A DNA stretch of 17,754 nucleotides, taken from positions 1 through 17,754 of the forward strand of contig JBKJLF010000805.1 in the NCBI GenBank assembly GCA_046597185.1, read 5' to 3'. The stretch is from CAMBDR01 sp046597185 (lineage in GTDB: Bacteria; Pseudomonadota; Gammaproteobacteria; Burkholderiales; Burkholderiaceae_D). The notes beneath the pieces were generated by a model, which ran no database searches, was not told where the DNA came from, and saw only the letters and a list, made by a program, of their open reading frames with translations. This document shows, one piece after another, positions 7,382 through 13,310 of this stretch (position 1 is the first letter of the stretch; every line of letters begins with the position of its first letter). A program made the position numbers and the translations under genes.

Positions 7382-8521
7382 TTACACGGCCTGCTGATCC
7401 AATTCAAATAAAGGCAGTTGTGTGGCGTTTTGATTTTCTTCCAACCGCACACCAATGCCCAGCAAGCGCACACCCAGGGTGGGCCGCGCGCTGGTTGGGT
7501 ATTTTTGTGCGGCAGGAAGATTCGCCAAATTCACGCCTTGTCCGCGCTGAAAACCGGTGCGCATTAATTGTTGCAGCATGGCTAAATCAAGTTGGTGCGC
7601 CACGCATTCCACGGTGGTGCGGCGAAAATCAGCAAAGCGCAATTTAACATAGACTTTTTGCACCATGCGCTCCGCTTTGGCGCGTGCAATACTCCCCTGC
7701 AAGCTGTGCAATAATTCCGGGATATGTTGCAAACACGCGTCAAGATCGGACAAATCCGGCGTATAGGTTTCTTCTACACTGATGGATTTACGCTCCTGAC
7801 TGATGTCTACCGCACGATTGTCAATGCCCCGGCTCAAATAATATAAATTGGCACCAAATCTGCCGAAATGCAATTGCAATTGCGGAATCGACCATGCACG
7901 TAAATCAGCGCAACTGTTTGCGCCCAATTGCTTGAGCTTGGCTGCCGTCACCTTACCCACACCAAACAGTTTATCGACTGGCAAATCGGCCACAAAGGCT
8001 TCCACCTGATCCGGCTTGATCACAAACATACCGTCCGGCTTATTCCAATCGCTGGCAATTTTTGCCAAAAATTTATTCGGTGCCACCCCAATGGATGCGG
8101 TAATACCCACCGTGGCGGCAATGCGGGCACGAATTTCTTGCCCGATCAGGGTGGCACTGCCCATGCATAGCGTGGCTTGGCTGACATCCAGATAGGCTTC
8201 ATCGAGCGACAAAGGTTCAACCAAATCGGTGTAATCACGGTAAATGGCCAGAATTTGGCGCGAAGCGATGCGATATTTCTCCATCGCTGGCGGCAGCACC
8301 ACCAATTGTGGGCAGCGTTGCAAGGCTTGCACGGTCGGCATGGCGGAGTGAATGCCAAAGCGGCGCGCCACATAATTGCAGGTAGCAATCACCCCGCGCT
8401 GCTCGGCGCGCCCGCCGATTGCCAGGGGCAGCTCACGCAGGCTGGGGTCATCGCGCATTTCTACCGCTGCGTAGAAACAATCGCAATCTGAATGAATGAT
8501 TTTTCGTGTCTCAACCGCCAT
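7382..8521 (-). CDS. dinB: DNA polymerase IV (Y-family translesion polymerase)
   Basis: Error-prone Y-family polymerase that bypasses damaged template bases. The 379 residues contain the palm motif HSDCDCFYAAVE with metal ligand Asp12 and steric-gate Tyr17 (Phe in E. coli), the catalytic LSLDEAYLDV with Asp107/Glu108, the GIAPNK-like segment GVAPNKFLAKIASD, the DNA-binding helix-hairpin-helix LFGVGKVTAAKL, the little-finger domain, and a C-terminal beta-clamp binding peptide QLPLF (368-372). It therefore looks fully functional. The ATG at 8521 has no strong ribosome site. I see no LexA box (CTGT-N8-ACAG) in the 181-bp upstream spacer, so classical SOS control is not evident; the four 11-bp repeats there are the only conspicuous candidate control element. 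It heads the leftward dinB-rdgC-nucleoside hydrolase block. Confidence 0.95.
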   Translation of the reverse strand: MAVETRKIIHSDCDCFYAAVEMRDDPSLRELPLAIGGRAEQRGVIATCNYVARRFGIHSAMPTVQALQRCPQLVVLPPAMEKYRIASRQILAIYRDYTDLVEPLSLDEAYLDVSQATLCMGSATLIGQEIRARIAATVGITASIGVAPNKFLAKIASDWNKPDGMFVIKPDQVEAFVADLPVDKLFGVGKVTAAKLKQLGANSCADLRAWSIPQLQLHFGRFGANLYYLSRGIDNRAVDISQERKSISVEETYTPDLSDLDACLQHIPELLHSLQGSIARAKAERMVQKVYVKLRFADFRRTTVECVAHQLDLAMLQQLMRTGFQRGQGVNLANLPAAQKYPTSARPTLGVRLLGIGVRLEENQNATQLPLFELDQQAV

Positions 8522-8560
8522 TGTTGAATCGATTTAAAAAAAGATGGCATATTGTAACCT

Positions 8561-8604
8561 TGATTATCGAATGATTATCGAATAATGCGCGAATGATTGA
8601 CGAA
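8561..8604 (+). repeat. Four 11-bp direct repeat units in the dinB/oligopeptidase spacer
   Basis: Units at 8561-8571 and 8572-8582 are identical (TGATTATCGAA). 8583-8593 (TAATGCGCGAA) and 8594-8604 (TGATTGACGAA) are diverged copies keeping the final CGAA. The 11-bp period is one turn of the helix, so all four boxes face the same side of the DNA. They sit between divergent dinB and the peptidase gene and could be operator boxes for either. Confidence 0.75.
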
Positions 8605-8702
8605 AAACTGGCATTTTAGCCAGTCGAATTCCCTTTATTGTGCGACATGCATTCTTTCAATTTGTTAAAATAGCCCGATAAAATCGTTAAACTGGAGAAT
8701 CC

Positions 8703-10856
8703 GTGTCAACTTTATCCATCTGGCCACGCCTGGGCCTGTTTTCCTTATGTCTGATCACCCTTATGCCAGCTTCTGCCAATCCGGACAACGCTACGTCAAA
8801 GCAAGCGGGCGCAACGCCGCCTATCGCCGCCAAAGTGCCGTTTCAAATAAAATACCATGGCCAAACCGTGGTGGATGACTATCGCTGGCTACAGCAAAAG
8901 CAAAAGCCCGAAGTCATCAACTATTTGAAGGCGGAAAATAGCTATACCGATGCCATCACCGCGCATTTAACGCCATTGAAGGATAAAATCTACCAGGAAA
9001 TGAAGGGGCGGATCAAAGAAACCGACCTTTCTGTGCCCTCCCGTCGTGGCCCGTATTATTATTACTTTCGCACCGAAGCTGGCAAGCAATATCCGATTTA
9101 CTGCCGCCGCGCGGCTGGCCCCGACCAAAGCTATAACGCCGACGCCGCCGAAGAAGTATTGCTTGACGAAAACAAGCTGGCTGTGGGCAAAAAGTTTTTT
9201 GCCGTTGGTGATTTTGCCATCAGCCCCAACCACCAAATGCTGGCTTACACCACCGACATGACCGGTTTTCGGCAATACCAGCTACATATCAAAAACCTGA
9301 AAACCGGCAAACTCTTGAAAGACACGCTGCCGCGCGTCACCTCGCTGGCCTGGGCCAATGACAACCAAACCCTGTTTGCGGTACAGGAAGATGCGACCAC
9401 CAAACGCTCGGATCGCTTGTCACGCCTGAGTCTGGGCCGTGCGGCGAAACAAGTATTCCATGAAACCGATGTCGAATTTTCACTCGATGTTGACAAAACG
9501 CATGACCAGCAATTTATCGTTTTCAGCTCGGGCAGCACCAATGCCAGCGATGTCAGGCTGCTGGACGCTAACCAGCCGCAAGGCCAATTTCACCCTGTCC
9601 TGGGCCGCAGCGCCAACCACCGCTATAGTGTCGAACATCGGGCTGGCATGTTGTATATCACGACCAATCGCGATGCCAAAAACTTCCGCTTGGTGCGCGC
9701 GCCCTTGGCCACGCCAGATGCCAGCCACTGGGAGAGCGTGATCGAGCACGACCCCAAAGTCTTACTGGAACAAATCCACCTGTTCCAGGACTTTATGGTC
9801 GTCGATGAAAAAACCCAGGCGCAAACCCGACAACGGATTTACGACTTTGCCAAAAACACCTGGCAAACGATTCAATTTGACGAACCGGTTTACGTGATCC
9901 ATGCAGACAATAATCCGGAATTTACCAGCAAGCAGTTTCGCCTGACGTTTCAATCGCCCATTACGCCGCGCACCTTGCTGGAAGTGAATATGGCCGATGG
10001 CAGCCAACGCCAACTCAAGCAACAAGAGGTGCGCGGCTTTGACCCCAAACAATTTGAAAGCCGCCGCTTGTGGGCCAACGCGCGCGATGGCGTGCAAGTA
10101 CCGATGTGGGCAGTGTATAAAAAAGGCGTGAAATTTGATGGCTCCGCGCCGCTGCTGCTGTATGCCTATGGTTCCTACGGCATTCCAAGCGAACCGAATT
10201 TTGCTGACCGGCGCTTAAGCTTACTGGAACGTGGCGTGATTTTCGTGACCACGCAAATTCGTGGTGGCAATGAAATGGGCGAGGCCTGGCATGATGAGGG
10301 CATGCTGATGAAAAAGAAAAACACTTTTTTTGATTTCATCGACAGTGCCGAGTACCTGATTCAAAACAATTGGACCCGCGCCGACCGCCTGATTGCCGAA
10401 GGGGGAAGTGCCGGTGGCTTGTTAATGGGAGCGGTGAGCAATATGCGACCCGATTTATTTCATGCCGTGCATGCTGCCGTACCTTTTATCGATGTCATCA
10501 ACTCGATGATGAACGCCGACTTACCCGGCACCACGGCGGAGTACCCGGAATGGGGTAACCCCAATCAAAAAGCCGCGTATGACTATATGCTCAGCTATTC
10601 GCCCTATGACAATATCGAACGTAAAGCCTACCCCGCCATACTGGTCACCACCGGTTTGAACGATAGCCAAGTGATGTATTGGGAACCGGCCAAATATGTG
10701 GCCAAGCTACGCACTTACAAAACCGATAAAAACCTGCTATTGCTAAAAACCAATATGGGGGCAGGTCATGGCGGGGCCTCCGGGCGCTATGACGCGCTGG
10801 GTGAAAAAGCCTTTGAAGCGGCCTGGATGCTGGATCAATGGGGGATCAAAGAATAA
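8703..10856 (+). CDS. Secreted oligopeptidase B-like S9A serine peptidase
   Basis: Prolyl-oligopeptidase-family enzyme cleaving short peptides; the oligopeptidase B (PtrB) branch, known for cutting after Lys/Arg, fits best. The 717 residues start at a GTG (8703) behind TGGAG. Residues 1-25 look like a cleavable signal peptide ending PASA, so unlike cytoplasmic E. coli PtrB it is probably periplasmic or secreted. The N-terminal DDYRWLQQ and YYYYFRTEAGKQYPIYCRR motifs precede a beta-propeller. The C-terminal hydrolase domain has Ser569 in GGSAGG, Asp654 in GLNDSQVMYWEPAKY and His689 in GAGHGGASG. The spacings (85 and 35 residues) equal those I remember for E. coli PtrB. TTAEYPEWGNP keeps acidic residues linked to basic-residue specificity. 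It stands alone: dinB diverges upstream and the tRNA promoter begins 46 bases downstream. Confidence 0.92.
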   Translation: MSTLSIWPRLGLFSLCLITLMPASANPDNATSKQAGATPPIAAKVPFQIKYHGQTVVDDYRWLQQKQKPEVINYLKAENSYTDAITAHLTPLKDKIYQEMKGRIKETDLSVPSRRGPYYYYFRTEAGKQYPIYCRRAAGPDQSYNADAAEEVLLDENKLAVGKKFFAVGDFAISPNHQMLAYTTDMTGFRQYQLHIKNLKTGKLLKDTLPRVTSLAWANDNQTLFAVQEDATTKRSDRLSRLSLGRAAKQVFHETDVEFSLDVDKTHDQQFIVFSSGSTNASDVRLLDANQPQGQFHPVLGRSANHRYSVEHRAGMLYITTNRDAKNFRLVRAPLATPDASHWESVIEHDPKVLLEQIHLFQDFMVVDEKTQAQTRQRIYDFAKNTWQTIQFDEPVYVIHADNNPEFTSKQFRLTFQSPITPRTLLEVNMADGSQRQLKQQEVRGFDPKQFESRRLWANARDGVQVPMWAVYKKGVKFDGSAPLLLYAYGSYGIPSEPNFADRRLSLLERGVIFVTTQIRGGNEMGEAWHDEGMLMKKKNTFFDFIDSAEYLIQNNWTRADRLIAEGGSAGGLLMGAVSNMRPDLFHAVHAAVPFIDVINSMMNADLPGTTAEYPEWGNPNQKAAYDYMLSYSPYDNIERKAYPAILVTTGLNDSQVMYWEPAKYVAKLRTYKTDKNLLLLKTNMGAGHGGASGRYDALGEKAFEAAWMLDQWGIKE

Positions 10857-10902
10857 TTTGCACATTTTTTGCAGAAATTTAGCAGAAATTGCTGGATTTC
10901 AC

Positions 10903-10931
10903 TGGACAGGGGTAAGAACATCCCCTATAAT
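10903..10931 (+). promoter_or_regulatory. Near-consensus sigma-70 promoter of the tRNA operon
   Basis: TGGACA (10903-10908) and TATAAT (10926-10931) are separated by 17 bases, with one mismatch to consensus overall. Transcription would start about 45 bases before tRNA-Val. The bases between and after the -10 (GGGG...CCCC around 10909-10925) can pair. No other gene lies between it and the tRNAs. Confidence 0.8.
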
Positions 10932-10983
10932 TTCACTTCTTCGGATGCAGCACAAAACATCTGATGTTTCTGAGTATTAAGCA

Positions 10984-11059
10984 GGGTGCTTAGCTCAGTT
11001 GGTAGAGCGGCGCCCTTACAAGGCGTAGGTCGGGAGTTCGAGCCTCTCAGCACCCACCA
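10984..11059 (+). tRNA. tRNA-Val (anticodon TAC)
   Basis: A 76-base cloverleaf with encoded CCA. The acceptor arms GGGTGCT and AGCACCC pair fully; the D-arm has AGCTCAGTTGGTAGAGC, the anticodon loop is CTTACAA (anticodon TAC, valine), and the T-arm has GTTCGAG. It is the first gene of the tRNA operon and lies 43 bases before tRNA-Asp. Confidence 0.97.
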
Positions 11060-11102
11060 AACAGAAACATCAAATTTGCGCAGCAGTTTTACCGGAAAAT
11101 CA

Positions 11103-11179
11103 GGAGTGGTAGTTCAGTTGGTTAGAATACCGGCCTGTCACGCCGGGGGTCGCGGGTTCGAGCCCCGTCCGCTCCGCCA
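11103..11179 (+). tRNA. tRNA-Asp (anticodon GTC)
   Basis: A 77-base cloverleaf with encoded CCA. The acceptor arms GGAGTGG and CCGCTCC pair with one G-T wobble; the anticodon loop CTGTCAC gives GTC (aspartate), and the T-arm is GCGGGTTCGAGCCCCG. Its last 18 bases are repeated exactly at 15236-15253, which makes its 3' end the apparent attachment site of the downstream islet. The gene itself is intact. Confidence 0.97.
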
Positions 11180-11220
11180 GAATGTGACACGAAAAGCCAC
11201 CCTCGGGTGGCTTTTTTGTT
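11162..11220 (+). repeat. Left attachment-site-like direct repeat (tRNA-Asp 3' end)
   Basis: These 59 bases (the final 18 of tRNA-Asp, a 12-base spacer, the terminator and three following bases) are identical to 15236-15294. The identity begins sharply at 11162, since the preceding base differs, which is what site-specific integration into a tRNA 3' end leaves behind. The integrase is not in the window, so calling it attL is inference. Confidence 0.75.
11192..11217 (+). terminator. Intrinsic terminator of the tRNA operon
   Basis: AAAAGCCACCC and GGGTGGCTTTT form an 11-bp stem with a very tight loop, ending in a run of T. It lies 12 bases after tRNA-Asp. An exact copy is present at 15266-15291 as part of the duplicated attachment region. 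Confidence 0.92.
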
Positions 11221-11687
11221 GGTGCCACCGACATTTCCTGATATCCACGCCCCTCTTCCCATCAGCACATAACGCTTCACTTGTGTATAATTAAACGCTG
11301 TATTATGGATTGAAATTCCTTTTCATTACATCGGCATTTCCATCCCATTTTATTTCCATGCGTTAATTTATTCGTTTTTTGAAGCCATGCTTTAAATTTG
11401 GTTTATTTACTAAATCGAGGTGATTTTTTACCGGCTGAATATCATTTAAATTTAAAATTTGCATAATTTAAATATACCTTTATTTTAAATGCAACCACAC
11501 TATCAACCAGCCACAAAAATATCTATTAGGCAACATTTTTGTGCTTGGCTGGTGTTTTTTAAATGTTTCTATAGTCAAATTATTTTTCAAAATACTCACC
11601 AGAGTTTGAGTGATTGAAGCGTAAACTTTAGTACGTGCTTCTTCTTAGCCTTACTTTACTGAACTAGTGTTTTTACCTTCACAATGT
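11221..11687. repeat. Copy 1 of a ~470-bp non-coding repeat beside tRNA-Asp
   Basis: This gene-free AT-rich stretch matches 15295-15775 with roughly nine in ten bases identical by eye and a 9-base length difference near the start. The first 160 bases are most alike after the core; the last 200 are more diverged. Bases 11401-11494 are identical to 15484-15577 without a single change. Within that core, ATTTAAATT (11444-11452) and AATTTAAAT (11465-11473) form perfect inverted arms. A -10-like TATAAT occurs at 11286-11291 and is kept in both copies. Homology stops at about 11687, where IS110 sequence begins. Confidence 0.85.
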
Positions 11688-11963
11688 CCAATCGTTTTTG
11701 CTGCCACTCACGAATGGTTTCACATGCTGTGCTGCGATCAGCTTGACATCGTGTCCCATTTCCCTTAATTTGCGTGCCCAAAAGTGCGCACCTGCGCAAG
11801 CTTCTATGCCAATTTTTATTACGGCCAGTGTGGTAAAAAACACTAAAACTTCATGCCGCGCCAATTTCTTCTTCCACATCACTTTCCCCTTATCATTCAT
11901 GGCCACTGCTACAAAGACCTGTTTTGCTATATCCAGCCCTACTACGGTTGCGCTATCACTCAT
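11679..11963 (-). pseudogene. IS110-family transposase, N-terminal fragment
   Basis: Leftward remnant of an IS110-type DEDD transposase, the family that uses a bridge RNA. Starting at the ATG at 11963 (AAGGAG 6 bases upstream), 92 residues match the RuvC-like N-terminal domain: VVGLDIAKQVF with Asp11, IGIEACAGAHFWAR with Glu54, LGHD-like MGHDVKLIAAQHVKPFV and SGSKNDW. Intact relatives run to 300 or more residues. Here the reading frame leaves the family just after KNDW at about 11688 and stops two codons later, exactly where the non-coding flank repeat begins. It lacks the later catalytic residues and the C-terminal transposase domain, so it cannot be active. An in-frame upstream extension to 12053 is unlikely to be coding. 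Confidence 0.88.
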
Positions 11964-12060
11964 TTCAGACTCCTTCACGTTGGTTGTGCTTGTACATTCA
12001 AGCTTGGTAACTAAATGATGCCCCACCTGCTGGGTGGGTGGAGTCCATTTCATTAACTCT

Positions 12061-12122
12061 CTTTATTTAAATATGTACACTACGTGATTATCTTTGCTTT
12101 AATATGTACACTACGTGATTAT
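12061..12122 (+). repeat. Two 31-bp tandem repeat units
   Basis: Units 12061-12091 and 12092-12122 differ at three of the first nine bases and are then identical for 22 bases, containing ATATGTACACTACGTG. TGTACA within them is palindromic. The spacing is about three helical turns. Iteron-like or operator use is possible but there is no partner gene nearby. Confidence 0.75.
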
Positions 12123-12165
12123 TCCTGCGGTGTGCTGTTTACTCCTCAAGTACTGTACTGCTTGT

Positions 12166-12191
12166 AAAAGAAAACCTTAAGGTTTTCTTTT
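12166..12191. repeat. 26-bp perfect palindrome
   Basis: Each 13-base half mirrors the other around TTAA (12177-12180); the arms are AAAAGAAAACC and GGTTTTCTTTT. With A and T runs at both ends it could act as a bidirectional terminator or be an element end. It lies between the tandem 31-bp units and another inverted repeat. Confidence 0.75.
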
Positions 12192-12308
12192 GTCTTTGCC
12201 CTTTTTTTCCGTTCCTTCGCTTTGCTCAGGCACTACTAAGAAGGGCAAAGACACCCTTAGCCAAAATGTTTAAATTTTAGGTGGGGTATCATTTTCCTTC
12301 TTAGTAGT
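12191..12308. repeat. Two overlapping 13-bp inverted repeats
   Basis: TGTCTTTGCCCTT (12191-12203) mirrors AAGGGCAAAGACA (12241-12253), and ACTACTAAGAAGG (12232-12244) mirrors CCTTCTTAGTAGT (12296-12308). The inner arms overlap at 12241-12244, so the two hairpins exclude each other. They look like ends of lost insertion sequences or a two-state RNA structure; I cannot tell which. Confidence 0.65.
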
Positions 12309-12599
12309 TACACTACATATCGGGCCGAGGATAGTTAATCATCTCTGGTTAGTCCATTCACCGTATTAACACAGCTTAAACTTGGTTGGACCATAAGACT
12401 CTCAATTGTGGTTTTGTTTAAATCTCATTCTAGCCTACTTACTATAATCAACCTATATTATAGTTCGCTACCTGTCACGCAATGCCTTTTCCAGTTATCA
12501 GCCTGCTATTAAATCAAACTGACTATTTTTACCTGTGCCTGTTTTGTGACCATTTGCATTAGCAATCTTCCGAATCGTGGGACTTAACCGACGCATAAA

Positions 12600-12640
12600 A
12601 AATTGCCCTTACAATCTCTCGTTAGGGCAATTTAATTTTT
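12600..12640 (+). terminator. Terminator-like hairpin
   Basis: AAATTGCCCT (12600-12609) pairs with AGGGCAATTT (12624-12633) around a 14-base loop, followed by AATTTTT. There is no recognised gene upstream, so it may close a lost gene or insulate the promoter that starts nine bases later. Confidence 0.5.
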
Positions 12641-12648
12641 ATTTGGTC

Positions 12649-12676
12649 TTGACAATTCATTTGAATTTCGTATTAT
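12649..12676 (+). promoter_or_regulatory. Strong promoter-like site of the short RNA candidate
   Basis: TTGACA (12649-12654) is a perfect -35 and TATTAT (12671-12676) is one base from consensus, with 16 bases between. The spacer begins with a small palindrome, ATTCA-TT-TGAAT (12655-12666), a possible repressor site. Confidence 0.5.
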
Positions 12677-12682
12677 TAAATA

Positions 12683-12776
12683 GCCAGTCGGGAAACTGTT
12701 ATTGTACATATATTGGAATTATTTATAATGTCAAGGTGCAATATTAAAAAATCCAGTCATTTGACTGGATTTTTTT
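12683..12776 (+). ncRNA. Candidate ~94-nt non-coding RNA
   Basis: The unit is defined by an upstream terminator-like hairpin, the promoter at 12649-12676 and a perfect 13-bp intrinsic terminator (12746-12776). The expected transcript of about 94 bases has no open reading frame with a ribosome site. CCAGTC near the promoter (12684-12689; the assumed start falls close by) is repeated in the left terminator arm (12753-12758), so the right arm GACTGG (12763-12768) could pair with either copy. Whether it is a free small RNA, an attenuator leader for the genes from 13095, or a relic is open; no known RNA family is recognised. Confidence 0.35.
12746..12776 (+). terminator. Intrinsic terminator, perfect 13-bp stem
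   Basis: A-run plus TCCAGTC (12746-12758), a four-base loop ATTT, GACTGGA and a T-run (12763-12776). The A and T runs make it work in both directions. Confidence 0.75.
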
Positions 12777-13029
12777 CATCTAATTGCCGAAATTATTCTT
12801 TTATCTTTAATATTTTGTATTAAAAAACATATTTTAATAGTTTTAGTATTGGGCGAAATCACCGCGCCGCCATAATTTTGCCAGCATCATAGTTCCGCGC
12901 GGCAATATATCGGCAAATTAACAACACTTTCGGCTGTGCATAACTATGAAATCATATAAATATGTCCGGTTGGCACGGCAATCGCCGATACCCAATGTTA
13001 GACTACAAACCATTGCTAAGGTAACGGGA

Positions 13030-13058
13030 TGGCTAACAGGCAATGTGCGGGGTATAAT
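13030..13058 (+). promoter_or_regulatory. Possible promoter of the islet cargo operon
   Basis: A perfect TATAAT (13053-13058) lies 37 bases before the first small gene; the -35 at 17-base spacing, TGGCTA, is poor (three of six). GGGGTA (13049-13054) and TACCCC (13069-13074) form an inverted repeat overlapping the -10, so a bound repressor could cover it. Confidence 0.35.
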
Positions 13059-13094
13059 CGGCATTCCTTACCCCTCAAATGATTGGAGATCACC

Positions 13095-13214
13095 ATGTTT
13101 GACTTGTTACCGCAGTATGTGCAGTTTGCCGTATTGCCCCTTGACGTAGCACCAAACCCACAGCAAATCGCTGATTTTGGCGCTACTAATTTTCCACCAC
13201 CACCGCCCAGATAA
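13095..13214 (+). CDS. Small hypothetical protein, 39 aa, proline-rich tail
   Basis: ATG at 13095 behind TTGGAG at a good distance, ending TAA at 13212-13214. The product starts MFDLLPQYVQFAVLPLDVAP, continues with a short polar part and ends in a run of five prolines and an arginine. The first half is hydrophobic enough to touch a membrane but is not a clear helix, and a proline run often marks a docking tail. I recognise no family. It is the first gene after the TATAAT at 13053 and is followed 30 bases later by another small gene, so it probably leads an operon. The good ribosome site and clean boundaries support it; length and lack of relatives argue caution. Confidence 0.5.
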   Translation: MFDLLPQYVQFAVLPLDVAPNPQQIADFGATNFPPPPPR

Positions 13215-13244
13215 TGGGCGGTAATTGCTCATTGAGGTGAACAT

Positions 13245-13310
13245 ATGCTTTCAATCCCGCATGGCCTGATAAGAATTTTAGAGGCCGTCTTATGGGCATC
13301 AATGGGCTAA
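13245..13310 (+). CDS. Tiny hydrophobic peptide, 21 aa, overlapping next gene
   Basis: ATG at 13245 with GAGGTG a few bases upstream, reading MLSIPHGLIRILEAVLWASMG. The middle is hydrophobic with a single Arg and Glu, so it could form one short membrane-active helix. Its last 19 bases overlap the start of the 232-aa gene in another frame, and that gene's own ribosome site lies inside it; this geometry suits a leader peptide or translational coupling. No family is recognised. Its length means it could be chance, but the strong ribosome site is notable. Confidence 0.35.
   Translation: MLSIPHGLIRILEAVLWASMG

Larger units (their letters stand above)
11964..13094. other. Long non-coding stretch of the islet (IS debris, palindromes, signals)
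   Basis: No convincing gene is present in these 1.1 kb. From left to right it holds the following: the non-coding end of the IS110 remnant with a CCCACC/GGTGGG hairpin (12022-12038); two 31-bp tandem units (12061-12122); a 26-bp palindrome (12166-12191); overlapping 13-bp inverted repeats (12191-12308); a 15-base sequence at 12280-12294 that is an inverted near-copy (one mismatch) of 12013-12027; an 8-bp-arm hairpin ACTATAAT/ATTATAGT (12441-12464); a terminator-like hairpin (12600-12640); a promoter and short RNA candidate (12649-12776); and short GC-rich inverted repeats CCGCGC/GCGCGG (12862-12902) before the cargo promoter. Stretch 12310-12595 shows nothing recognisable on either strand apart from the hairpin at 12441. 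Confidence 0.6.

Noticed and set aside
8522..8702. Search for a LexA/SOS box upstream of dinB
   Set aside because: No CTGT-N8-ACAG-type palindrome is visible.
10986..11294. 102-residue ORF on the plus strand across both tRNAs
   Set aside because: It lies over two intact tRNA genes and their terminator; the open frame is accidental.
11221..11687. Degraded protein gene within the repeated flank
   Set aside because: Stops in all frames in both copies and insertion/deletion differences not in multiples of three only at the edge; no protein-like conservation seen.
12061..12122. CRISPR array
   Set aside because: Only two adjacent units without unique spacers of regular length and no cas gene in the window.
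12946..13149. 67-residue ORF upstream of and overlapping the 39-aa gene
   Set aside because: No ribosome site, contains the promoter-like TATAAT of the next gene and overlaps a better-supported ORF in another frame.
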